The notes under the pieces: generated by a model
Database searches by the model: none
What the model was told of the DNA's origin: nothing
The model's input: the letters and a program-made list of their open reading frames with translations, nothing else
Program-made: the position numbers and the translations under genes
Source: Mesostigma viride
Taxonomy: Eukaryota > Streptophyta > Mesostigmatophyceae > Mesostigmatales > Mesostigmataceae
DNA length: 64,000 nucleotides
Direction: 5' to 3'
NCBI GenBank assembly: GCA_009746045.1
Contig: RPFO01000912.1
Span: 62,001 to 126,000, forward strand
In this document: one piece after another, positions 23,396 through 34,440 of the stretch
How positions within the stretch are numbered: the first letter of the stretch is position 1
Layout of the letters: every line of letters begins with the position of its first letter

Positions 23396-24438
23396 ATGAG
23401 CCCTTTGTTCACGCTGGTTCCGGCTCTTTACGCCATCGCTCTCCGCCACCAGCTGTTTGCCCTGCAACCTCTCATCACTGATCACGGGCGGGTGGGTCCT
23501 GCGGCAGCTGCGGGCTTGCTCTGGATACTACTGGGACGCACTACATCGGGTGCATGGGTGGCCAGCAGAACCAGAACTGGTTCCTCTATCTCCATACCGC
23601 TCTCCTCCGGGTGGTGTGTGCATGCCATGGTTCGGTCGGTCTTTCCCCACTCCACTGGTCATCAAGTGCGAGGACGCGGATGGGGCTGGGCACCCTCTAC
23701 TCACCCAGCCACCGCCCCGACATTACCGTGCTTGACTACGACGGGCAGGGTTGCCACCTGCTCATCGATGTCTCCGTGGCCCGGCCGCTCTCTGGTCGCC
23801 ACATCCGCCGGGTGGCTGTGGATGCCGGCGCTGCTGCCGCAGCCTGTGCATGGCTGATGACCTAGTTCTAGTACAGCCATGCTACGCCCTGGCTATGTTC
23901 AGATTACTTGCCCACGCTCCTTGCTATGACATGCTCACATGGGTCTTATTGCACCCACAGTTTGCCGGATCGTTAGCCTGTCCTTTTAGCTAGCCGCGCC
24001 CGATTGCAGCTGTGGCATGCCTTTGGCATGAAGGAGACTGGGGGTCTCTGCCCTTTCTCCTGTAGTGCACACACAGGGATTAAAAGCACTTCGGTGCTCC
24101 GTGACTCCCCAACGGGAGCACGAGTTTAATTAATTAATTAATGGCTGATGAGCGCGACAAGTTTGCCTCCTACCGCAATGTGGGGCCCCACCGGGTCCGC
24201 ATCCCCTTTGTCCTTGAGGAGTTTGGGGCCACGGGCCCCAAGACAGCAGAGTTTTTTCCACGAGTGCTGCCAGCGCCGTGAAGACCGCCTCGACCTCGAG
24301 GGTCAGACCGCCCTGTGGTCTGCCCGCACGTGGTCCTCGTATTGGCGGCAGCGCCTGTCACTCGCCCTCACTCGCACCGTGGCCGATGTGTTATTCCGCC
24401 GCACCCGGGACGACTTTGTCGCGTTCCATGCGGTCTAG
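23396..24438 (+). pseudogene. LINE ORF2 C-terminal remnant, split by a retroposon copy
   Basis: One frame near 23690-23850 gives RPDITVLDYDGQGCHLLIDV followed by SVARPLSGRHI. After the insertion at 23861-24140 the protein continues as ADERDKFASYRNVG and IPFVLEEFGATGPKT, ending near LFRRTRDDFVAFHAV at 24438. This is the endonuclease-like C-terminal region found in several algal LINEs. Multiple frameshifts separate the pieces, so it is a decayed copy. Confidence 0.6.
23861..24140 (+). mobile_element. 280-bp retroposon copy (LINE 3' end or SINE) with TTAATTAATTAA tail
   Basis: An 11-bp duplication ATGGCTGATGA (23850-23860 and 24141-24151) flanks it exactly. The body from CCTAGTTCTAGTACAGCC to the terminal hairpin and TTAATTAATTAATTA tail is almost identical to the 3' part of the ORF1-only LINE at 56.5-58.5 kb. 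It therefore uses the same retrotransposition machinery. Confidence 0.88.
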
Positions 24439-24827
24439 ATCCCTTCCAGGCCTGCACATGATGGTGGGCCGGCAGCGATGTTGCTGCGTGTCGTATTTTT
24501 GTGATGTACATAGTTAGTTGTACCTTGTGCAGCTGGCGTGATCCTTGGATGTCCGTGTCAGATTCCTCTTAATTTCTTAATTCAGGGTTAATTCTTCTCC
24601 TTTTCGGGTTTTCCTTATGTTGCATGCCCATTTCACCTACTTAATCTATCATTCTCAATGAATATATAGTAGTATGGGTTTACTCTGATGTAAGTATTTA
24701 TATTATTTAACATGCTAATTAATTAGTAGGTCTCACGTGACTGCGTCACGTGAGCATAAGACCTCAGTGGGAGGGGAACATGGGATGGAATGGATGAGGT
24801 AAGCTATCTAGGTCCTAGTTACAGGGT
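24439..24827. other. Intergenic stretch with a perfect short palindrome
   Basis: No gene was recognised. CTCACGTGAC and its reverse complement GTCACGTGAG lie at 24732-24741 and 24745-24754 with a 3-base spacer, inside a larger AGGTCT...AGACCT arrangement. It could be a small hairpin element. Confidence 0.5.
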
Positions 24828-24840
24828 CACTAGGAACTCG

Positions 24841-25215
24841 TTGGTGGTAAAAAATACCACTTTTACCACTTTTTACCACTTTTTACCACTTTTTACCACT
24901 TTTTACCACTTTTTACCACCCAAAAGGAGTAAAAAGCAGTAAAAAGCAGTAAAAAGCAGTAAAAAGCAGTAAAAAGCAGTAAAAAGCAGTAAAAAGCAGT
25001 AAAAAGCAGTAAAAAGCAGTAAAAAATACCACCTTTTACCACTTTTACCACCTGACGGAGGTGGTAAAAGTGGTAAAAGGTGGAAAATGGTGGTAAAAAG
25101 CAGTAAAAAGCAGTAAAAAGCAGTAAAAAGCAGTAAAAAGCAGTAAAAGTGGTAAAAAGTGGCTGAAGTGGTAAAAAGAACACCACGACGAGCACAAAAG
25201 TGGTAAAAAACACAA
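24841..25215. repeat. CACTA1 left subterminal repeats
   Basis: Arrays of TTTTTACCAC (24855-24920) and of the 10-mer AGCAGTAAAA (about 24932-25022 and 25097-25148) are separated by inverted GGTGGTAAAA blocks. In En/Spm elements such subterminal repeats are binding sites for the TNPA accessory protein. The motif is quite unlike the GTGAGAA repeats of CACTA2 although the outer 12 bp are the same. Confidence 0.85.
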
Positions 25216-28200
25216 GGGCTGAACCGACAACAAGTCAGTTTAGGCCCAAACAATGAATGATGCATCTTTATTCAACATAATACGGCATGATTACACTTGT
25301 GAGCAGCATCTAATGAGGCCGCAAAATGCTTGCACAGCAGCATCAATCAGAATCATCCTTGGCATCACTACCGTTAAAATCACTGTCATTCCCCTCGTTG
25401 CTAGGGGTTTGTTCTCTATAGTCCCTGACCGTGCGCGCGCGTGCACTTGTGCGCAACGGGGGCATGGGCTCCTTCCCCTTGTGTGATGCAGGCGCCAAAG
25501 CCTCAGATTTCTTCTTTCTCTTGCGGGCGGGGCTGCGCGTGAGGGTTCTGCCGCCGTGGTTGCCGGCGCGGGCTGCCGTTCAGCGGGCGGCTTCTTTTTC
25601 TTGCGAGGCGGGGCTGCGCGTGAAGGTCCTGCCGCCGTGGTTGCCGGCGCGGGCTGCCGTTCATCGGGCGGCTTCTTTTTCTTGCGCGGCGGGGCTGCGC
25701 GTGAAGGTCGTGCCGCCGTGCTTGATGGCGCGGGCGACGGATCAGCGGGCGGCGGTTCAGCGGGCGGCCGTTCAGCGGGCGGCTCAGGTGGGAAGTACCT
25801 GATGTCTTCCTGCCACCTTGTCGCCGTGCTTTGGAAAAACTCGTTCTCCAAAGCCCACCCGGTTGCCAGGTGACGGGGCAGCTTGCAGTGAATGACCGAA
25901 AGCTGGGGCTGATGCCGTGGGTCCAGCACAAACCCAACAGAGCTAACAGATGTTGGCCACACTAGCTTTGCCGTGCGTGGTGCCTCGGCGCTGCGGACCA
26001 ACACCAAGCGTTGATCCCGAATGTAAGCCACCTCCGATGCATCGAAAAGCTCTACTCTCAGCACAAGCTGTTGAGTCCACTGCCCCACCGGCTGCACCAG
26101 CTTTGCCACGAGAATGTGGGTCAGGTAGCCGTACTGAGTGCTGCTTCCCTCCTTATGGTAGGCTACACCACAGTTTGCAGTCCGCCATGCTTGCTTCCTG
26201 TCAGCTTCTTTTGTCCGGTAATTGAAACCGTACAAGTGCACCCTATCATACTCCTCAGCCTTGAGCTGCACGCCGGCTGCTGCAGCCTGGACAAGCTCCG
26301 GGACCAGCGGCTGCTGGTTGAGTCCGATCCAGTCTTTGAGCCATGAGAGGTCGCTGCACAAGGGCCGCCTGCATGCACATCGTATACAAAGCAAGATAGC
26401 AATGCAAGAAAAAAAAAATTAGAATAACGGCAGTAGTCCTTGGAAATCAGATGAAGTTCCCTATACTGAAAGAAAATCAGCTCAAAGAATAGCAACTTAC
26501 AATAATAGGACAGCGGCGTCTTACCAGTAGGCCTCATCGCCGTTGACTTCGGGATCTTTGTACTCCGCATTGGGCAGCGCATACTCCAACAAAATCGCGC
26601 CCACTTCATCAGATTCCGCGGCGGTGAAAGTGTAGAAATTCTTGCGGCTGCGCCCCCCCAACTCGACCTTCTTGGACGGGTCTGCGTGGATGACGTCCCA
26701 GATGTAGTAGCGGTCTTTTGGCTGAAAGAAAAAAAAGAAAGCAAACAAGACATTGCAAGCAGCGCACACAAATATGCACAGAAATTAGCTGCATGCAGCA
26801 CAAGACCGTGCCACAAGGAGCGCGTACATAACACTAAATCTGCACACAAATCCATTAAAAAAAAAAATCGGTCACTAGCGTGTACTTACCATCCCGGTTT
26901 TCACCATGTGATAGGCCAGATGGGTCAGCGCCTCAGACTTGCGATATGCTCCGTCCATGGAGCACTCCACATTGACGTTGGACAGCTTAGCTTTCGTGAT
27001 GGCCCCCATCATCCGCTCGCCCGACGCCATGGTGCGGGTGTCACATCGACCCAACAAGGGGATTTGCTGGGCCAGGTGGGCCATCATATGAACAGATTTT
27101 GCCATCTCAGACGCTGGCGCTATACGCTCCATCGCCACAGCAGCAAGCAAAAACATCTCGCCGCAGTCATCCAACTGCTGCTGAGTCGCCGGGCCGCTAG
27201 AAAACACAAAGTCCCAGGCCGCTGATTGAAGGAGAAATGCTTGCCGTGCATCGTCATCTAACCGCCCACGCAAGATGGTCGGGAGTTGCTTGCAAAAGTA
27301 GAGGATCTTGTCACGCGTCTTGGATTTTTCAGTACTCTTCGCATCGCAGAGCAAGCCACTGATCCGGCCGGTGAAGTAGTCGGGTAGGCTATGCGCCATG
27401 ATGTCATCGAGACCTGCGCATTACAACCACACGCAAAAAAATAACACATAGTAGTAACACGACAGCCGAAAAAAATAGTCAGTCCTATGTAAATCACACA
27501 GACCATAGTCAGTCCTACATATTAAATTTCCAAATTACGGGAAAAATAAAAACCCAATGTCACACTTACGCTTGATATCAGCCTTTTCCTCAGCCGTCAG
27601 CTGGAACCCGGGGCGCGGTGCTGGCGCCCTCTTCTTCTTGCGGCCTTTCTTCGGTGGACTTTGGTGGTCTCCCTCCGGTGGTGGGTCTCCCTCCGGTGGT
27701 GGGTCTCCCTCCGGTGGAGGGTCTTCATCAGGCCGCCACAGCTCCGGGTTCAGACCGAGGACCTTCAGCCTGCCACGAAGTGACCCGGTCGCCATAGCCT
27801 TCCCTGCATGGAGTACAAACAGAAAAAAAAAAAAAAACAATATTACATCAGCTTTCCATGTGAACAGATAGGCCACAGTCAATGTATGCATGCAACAATC
27901 ACAATGAAATGATACAATTAAATGTTTAGCAATTACCGCTTGTGCAATGAATGACCCGCTTGAAGTTGTTGGGACACAGATGGAACTCGTCAATAAAATG
28001 ACGGATCTTCAGGTGAACCCAGTACGGTAACTTGAGAAACGGCTCGGGCTGCTTTTTTAGCGTAGCACAGTACTTCAGGTAGCCAGCATGGTCCATCTCC
28101 TGAACAACAGGAGCGTGAGCCGGCCGGCGGGGGTCACCCTCGGGAAACATGCGGTCATTGCCAAGGAGAACGATACGGCCATTTGAGATAAAAACCCCAC

Positions 28201-29239
28201 GCCACTCATCACCATGTAGGACGCATTGATAGTACCCTGCATCTGGAATGTTCAGGGACTTGGAGTATGCCGGGTAGTCGTGAATTATGCCAGCAAGAAT
28301 GGACCTCACAAATGTCGTAGTGTAAACACCCGCCACGTCCAGCGTCACATCACAAATGTAATACCCCTTCCACAGTACCAGGAAGTCCTCAGCGATCAAG
28401 TCCAAAAAAATGGTCATGTTCTTGGGTGCCTTCCCCTTCATGGCGCCCACAAGAAGCACCATAGGGCAAAACCGCCCATTCACCATCACCCACTCGGGCA
28501 AGTTGACACAGGAAACAAACGCGGGCCAGCTGCTGTGGGTATCCATGAAAGACCTTGGACATACTCCGTCAAAATTCAGAAGGAAGATGGTGTTCCGCGG
28601 CTGGCTGCGAAAGTCCCAGTTGTTCTTTATGTGCTGGATGGCACGGCTGTCTGCACGAACAGGTCCATGCACAAGAAACACCAGACGTAAAAAGAAAGGT
28701 ATCCATCAGAGCAGTACAAACAAAAGATAAGCGCAAGAGGAAAAATCTCGAACTTGATACTTTGGCACACATTGCATAACAGAAGGCGTAGAAACAAGTG
28801 CAAACCTGCCTTTCAAGCCGTCCACAACGCGCGTGGATGAGTCTGGCTCCCTGTTTTCATGTTTCGCAGAGTACTGAAGGGCTTCCGCCATTTCCGGGAC
28901 TCGGAACCAGGCCCTAATCCGATCCATCAGGGGGAAGTGCCTAACCTGGCGATGCGCTTTCCGCGAGTTGACGATGTCACCGTTTCTGTCAGTGTACGTC
29001 TCGTAGCGCGACAGCTTGCAAAGAGGGCAGCTCTTAGTAATCTTGTCCTTGTACAAGTAACCCTCGCATGGGCAGGCATCGTACACACGGTACCCCAAGC
29101 CCAAGCCTTTCCCTGCCAGCCGTTAAGAATGTACTCCAGCACAAGTACATTTTGAGTTTTTCCAAGTTTCTTGTTTTTTGCTTGTTTCAAGTTCAGTTTT
29201 GCATTAAAACGTGTCCCCATAGCCCCTGGATCTCATCTG

Positions 29240-29760
29240 GAGGTAGTTGAACTAGTATATGCTACAATATACTAGGTTTGTACTATTTTCTACTACATTT
29301 ATACTATAATGTACTAAATTGAAACTACATCTGAACTAAATGTAACTGTGATTGATGCCCTGTAACGTCTTCCCAATGCTCGATACAGGTCTGGCCACCA
29401 TTGGTGACCTCCTAGAGCCATTCACAGCTGCATTTCGTGGATCACCGCACAAAAAAAAAAATGTTGTACTTAGCCTTATCAACAATGGGAATGAGGGCTT
29501 TGGTGTGCAAACATGCATGTGTGCTAAAAATGGACATTCTGACACTGCGCGAGAGTTGTAATACTTAAGCACTTCAGGTCATGATCGAAGTATAGAATGA
29601 ACTCGATGCAAGCAATCAAGCATTATGCAAGGAATGAATGCTGCGAGTGAATTTTTAGCAGTAATTACTTGCAACTAGGGAACACACGATAAAAGTCACG
29701 AATCTGACATGCATTGTGCCGTCATGGCACATGCATGAACACGTACACGAACAGAGGATC
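29240..29760. other. TE-X left part, AT-rich, no gene
   Basis: Contains TACTA/ACTAAA-rich DNA (29240-29345), including AATGTACTAAA, a motif related to TE-X end sequences and to the inverted repeat at 33 kb. No coding sequence was recognised. Confidence 0.4.
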
Positions 29761-29804
29761 ACGCGGACGCCCACGTGCACTGCGCATGGCAATGGCCAAT
29801 GCCC

Positions 29805-30395
29805 CCCCCCCCCCCCACACACACAAGCCCCAACTCCAAACATTGCACCAATCACCCACCCACCCAAACCCAACCCAGCCCTAACCCGACGCCCATGCAC
29901 ACGCCCATGCCCCCTGCCCCGCTCCCGCCCCCCACCCCCCTGCCGCCCCCCCCCCCGTGCCCCCCACCCCCCCCACCCCACCCCCGCCCCCCCCCCCGCT
30001 CACCTCCCCCGGCCACCCCCCGTCCACCCAGGCCCCTGCCCCCGCCCCCAGCCCCTCCCCGTCTGCACCCCATCCCCCGCCACCGCCTCCCTCCGCCCCG
30101 CCCCCGCCCCCGCCCGCCCGCCCCCGCCGCCCCCCCCGCCCCCGCCCCGTCCCTCCCCCGCCCGCCCCCGCCCCCGCCCCCCGGCCCCCGCCCCCCGCCA
30201 CCGCCCCGCCCCCCCCCGCCCCGCCCCCGCCCCCGCCCCGCAACCCCGCCCCCGCCCCTCCCCCGCCCCCCCCCCCCCCGCCCCCCGCCCCCGCCCCCGC
30301 CCCCCCCCCGCCCCGCCCGCCCCCGCCCCCGCCGCCCCCGCCCCCGCCCGCCCGCCCCCCGCCCGCCCCCCCGCCCCGCCCCCCGCCATGCCCAT
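29805..30395. repeat. C-rich low-complexity block (CCCCGCC)n
   Basis: About 590 bases of almost pure C/G on the plus strand with CCCCCGCC-like units. Long open frames here (proline/arginine-rich in one direction, glycine/arginine-rich in the other) are compositional and not genes. Confidence 0.9.
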
Positions 30396-30409
30396 GCCCC
30401 TTCCCCGCA

Positions 30410-31375
30410 AACCGCCATTCTACACGCCACGCCCACGCCCACGGCCCACGCCATCCATCCCACGCCCATGCCACCGCCCACGCCACGCCCACGCCCACGC
30501 CCACGCCACGCCCACCGCCCAGCCCACGCCCACCCCACGCCCACGCCGCACGCCACGCCCACGCCACGCCCACGCCCACGCCGCCACGCCCACGCCACGC
30601 CCACGCCCACGCCCCGGCCACGCCCACTGCCCCAGCCCACGCACCCGCGGCTACGCCCACCTAGCCTCACCCCTACTCCAGCCACAATTATACCAAAGCC
30701 ACAGCCGAAGTTAGAGGCAGCTAGCAACAAAGCGATGTAGCTAGACACACACCTACCCACGCCAACGCCACGCCCACGCCCGACGCCCAGCTACGCACGC
30801 CCACGCCACGCACCCCCGCCCACCCACGCCCACGCCCACGCCCTGCCCAGCCCGCCCCACGCCCACGCCACGCCCACGCCACCGCCCACGCCCACGCCAC
30901 CCGCCCACGGCCCACGCCCGCCGCCACCCCCACGCCCACGGCCCACGCCCCACGCCCACGTCCCACGCCCCCACGCCCGCCCACGCCCACCCCACGCCCA
31001 CGCCACCGCCCAGCCCACGCCCACGCCCCCACCCACACTACCCACGCCCACGCACCCCACGCCCAACGCCCACGCCCGCCCACCACCCCGCCCACTCCAC
31101 GCCCCACACCCACGCCCAGCACACCCCACCCACCGCCCCCGCCGCACTCCCACGCCCACTCCCACGCCTACGCCCACGCCCACGCCACGCCACGCCACCC
31201 CACAGCCCGCCTGCACGCCCAGCACACGCTCCACGCCCACGCCCCACGCCCGACGCCACGGCCCACGCCCCCCACGCCCACCCGCACCACCTCGCCCACG
31301 CCCCACGCCCCACGCCCAGCCCGCACCATGCCCACGCTCACGCCCACCCCACGCCCGCCCGCGCCTGCGCCCCCC
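30410..31375. repeat. Degenerate hexamer array (CCCACG)n
   Basis: Nearly a kilobase of CCCACGCCCACG-like repeats with single-base slips, interrupted at about 30650-30770. Any reading frame gives HAHAHP-like or GVGVG-like sequence, so it is non-coding. Confidence 0.9.
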
Positions 31376-31640
31376 TCGCCTTCACCCCTACTCACCACAA
31401 ATGCACCGTAAGCCACAGCCAGAAGTACAGCACAGCAGCGACAATGGCAGACTTAGCCCAGACACACACCTACCCACATCAATGCCCCTGCCCAGAGACT
31501 CGCGGCCTCCTCCCACCCCCTGCACGAACAGTTCCCAAAACAAAGAAAGGCAAACAAAGGAACAAGAGTAGCAAAGCTGCATTGCGAGCACATATTGCCA
31601 GTTCTGGTGGCACATGCCAGGCCCGAAAGCAACTCATGAT

Positions 31641-31772
31641 CCTGCCCCTGCCCCTGCCCCTGCCCCTGCCCCTGCCCCTGCCCCTGCCCCTGCCCCTGCC
31701 CCTGCCCCTGCCCCTGCCCCTGCCCCTGCCCCTGCCCCTGCCCCTGCCCCTGCCCCTGCTCCTGCCCCTGCC
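31641..31772. repeat. (CCCCTG)n microsatellite, about 22 units
   Basis: An almost perfect 6-bp array. It follows the CCCACG array, from which it differs by two substitutions per unit. Confidence 0.92.
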
Positions 31773-32278
31773 ATCACCATTCTAACCACCACACATTACG
31801 AAAAGCAAGAAGAAATTATAATAATAAGAAGAAATTAAAAGAAGAAGAAATAATAATAATAAACAAGCACAAAGTTGACTGCACATGCGACTGTACCAGT
31901 AGGCACGTAGCAAATTTTAGCTGCAGCTTCAATTTCAACTTCATTGCAATTGCAAGTGTGACTGCATGTGTAATTGCACTACCAATGCCTAATGCCCACT
32001 GCATGTGCCCAGTGCGAATGCAATTCAAAAGCAACATGCAATCGAAATTACAGCTGAAGCCGGCTATTAACAAAGATATTTAAAGCAGTTGTTAACTACA
32101 GAGACCCAATGAAAATGCAAATGCAATGAAAAAGCAACAGAAGTTGAAGCCACTGCCACTCTACCTGCCGACAGTAACACCACCGCCAGCACCCACTCAT
32201 ATCCCAACGACAAGGAAATAGAATTGCCCAAAGCCAGACATACATTGGGACGCATAAGCAAACGGCAACGCAAGCGCA

Positions 32279-32341
32279 CATGCAAATGTATACGCAAAGG
32301 CAAAGGCAAAGGCAAACGCAAACGCAAACGCAAACGCAAGC
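32279..32341. repeat. (CAAAGG/CAAACG)n short hexamer array
   Basis: GGCAAAGGCAAA shifts to CGCAAACGCAAA over about ten units. It is another 6-bp array within TE-X. Confidence 0.75.
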
Positions 32342-32964
32342 TTGTCATGTACCTACGCTTAACTGCAAACGCAAACTGTGCACGAAGCAAAAAGATTGGA
32401 TGGCCAAGATCATGGCAAATACGAGGGCCGAAAACAATCCAACTTCATCTAAATGTCCGAAATCCTCACGACGTTTCGATGCGCGCTTGAATGTCGAAGG
32501 CCTGCGCCGATTATCGATCATAAGTCGAATGTGTAATTGTCGGCTTATGAGAACTGCTTTGCGACAGTATCACGTCAGGCCGTTCCTGTGCAGCCATTTT
32601 CCCTGTGCAGCGGGTGGACAACGTTCACTTTCCGCATTATTCATGGCTATCGAAGTTAATTCTTACCGACCCCGGCTGCCATGGCCACTGGCCACGCATA
32701 TCAAGTTCAGGTATTCCCGACCTGTAGCGCAGCAGATTTCTGTCGGAAGGCATCCTAAGCATCGTGATAAAAGAAATCCGAACAATAGACATTCATGCTG
32801 CATCTAAGGACATTATGGCATTTGTATATACTGCAAGTACATGTATCGACATTGCCGTGATTGCTAACCCCGACTCACCATGAACAGGAACTTTCCCTCT
32901 GCCTCCATGAAATGTACTTCGTGAAATGTACTGTAATACATATGATGTACTACGATGATAATCA

Positions 32965-33578
32965 TCCCAGCAAAGCCATAGCACACCTTCCGTTTCGACC
33001 GCCATGTCGGCCACTAGTCCGGATAGCTCAATGTGCACCTGACCTTGACACTAATCGCACAAACAGCCACAATTTTGCAAGCAAGAAGACATGGCTACCT
33101 CGGCATTTCATGAAATGTACTTCGTGAAATGCATTTCGTGAAATGTACTAAGGAACGTGATTGGCCGGCGTTCGCTCGCCAAATCTCGCAAAATGTACTA
33201 AGGCACGTGATTGGTCCCGCAAAATGTACTAAGGAACGTGATTGGCCGGCGAAGATTCTGTTTGCTGCAATTAAAATTCCCTACAGAATCTTCGCCGGCC
33301 AATCACGTTCCTTAGTACATTTTGCGGGACCAATCACGTGCCTTAGTACATTTTGCGAGATTTGGCGAGCGAACGCCGGCCAATCACGTTCCTTAGTACA
33401 TTTCACGAAATGCATTTCACGAAGTACATTTCATGAAATGCCGAGGTAGCCATGTCTTCTTGCTTGCAAAATTGTGGCTGTTTGTGCGATTAGTGTCAAG
33501 GTCAGGTGCACATTGAGCTATCCGGACTAGTGGCCGACATGGCGGTCGAAACGGAAGGTGTGCTATGGCTTTGCTGGG
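32965..33578. repeat. Near-perfect long inverted repeat, arms of about 297 bp, 21-base loop
   Basis: The left arm (32965-33261) is mirrored by the right arm (33283-33578) around a 21-base spacer. The innermost bases are GGCCGGCGAAGATTCTGT and its complement. The arms contain several AATGTACTAAGG and GTGATTGGCCGGC motifs. The outer right arm overlaps the start of the partial gene at 33506, so the left arm is an inverted copy of that gene's 5' end. Confidence 0.9.
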
Positions 33579-34163
33579 ACATAATCGTGGCTATCTGCTT
33601 CCTGGCTTTCGCTATCATGGTGATGGGACACCATGGGAAGCGCAAGTTCGCAGCCATAGTGCTAAGCGGCAGCACCCATGCCGGCAGCCTAGTGACCGAC
33701 GAGACGTTCGACTGTAAGTGCGGCCACGAGTGCATGAAGCCCATTAGAATATCACATCTCCAGGCATTGCGAAGCGCCTGGTTTTCGCCCGGGCGGAAGC
33801 AAGAGGACAGGAAGGCGGCGATAAAGCAGCAGCTGCACCAGGGGGGGTACGACGCCATAACCACGATGTCGTCATCTACTCGTCACAAGTTCGTTCATGG
33901 CGCTGGTTTTCGGTTCGTTCTCGACGGGGGAGTCAAGGATATGAACATAGGGTTTGTGACCCCTTTTCACTTTCGCGTTTCACTTTCGAGGCGGCCTTCA
34001 GGCACTGCCTGAAAATTAGCAACCACGTTTGGAACTCTTCGGACCACCTGTGAAACTAATCACATTTGATGATGTGCTGGCGGGCCTGGGCATCGCATTT
34101 GAGCATTACTTCGAGCAGGGCTCAACAAGCTCGATTCGCCAACTCAACCCGAAGAAGCCCTAA
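33506..34163 (+). pseudogene. Fragment of an unknown (possibly transposase-like) protein
   Basis: The open frame from 33506 to 34012 includes a membrane-like segment (WLCWDIIVAICFLAFAIMVMG) and then FDCKCGHECMKPIRISHLQ followed by an Arg/Lys-rich helix (RSAWFSPGRKQEDRKAA). A C-x-C-x3-C motif followed by such a helix is seen near the N-terminus of some DDE transposases, but I cannot assign a family. A separate short frame (34053-34163) ends EQGSTSSIRQLNPKKP-stop and may be the C-terminus of the same gene after an internal deletion. Confidence 0.35.
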
Positions 34164-34440
34164 GCTGCGGTAAGACATATATTTGTGTGGATGGCTCTTG
34201 ATATCATGCTGAATTTCTAGTCTTCTCTAGGTGGACAGTTCATGTGCAGCCATACAGGTCATCCATGTGTGTTTTAACCATGTTGCATGTGCCACAGATA
34301 TTATGAGCAGTATTTACTAAGTGTGCTGGAGTCGTTGTTGCATGCTTGTTGTATTTCACAGTTCACGCCTGCATGAACGCATCGTTGATACTAATGATTA
34401 TTCATATTGCATGACTGTTCTATTGGGGACGCCGCGCTTG

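Noticed and set aside
23080-24140. A single foldback transposon with 216-bp inverted repeats
   Set aside because: Each arm has its own, different 11-bp target duplication, so there are two independent retroposon insertions.
24841-25215. A CRISPR array or telomere repeat
   Set aside because: Units are contiguous 10-mers without spacers, placed directly inside a CACTA terminus, and do not match the TTTTAGGG algal telomere.
24893-25265. Phe/Leu/Tyr-rich membrane-like frames on the minus strand
   Set aside because: Translation of the AGCAGTAAAA and TTTTTACCAC subterminal repeats of CACTA1.
29716-31416. Very long Pro/Arg-rich, Gly/Arg-rich and HAHAP-like open frames on both strands
   Set aside because: They run through C-rich and CCCACG hexamer arrays; absence of stops is due to composition. 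No codon bias, start context or homology.
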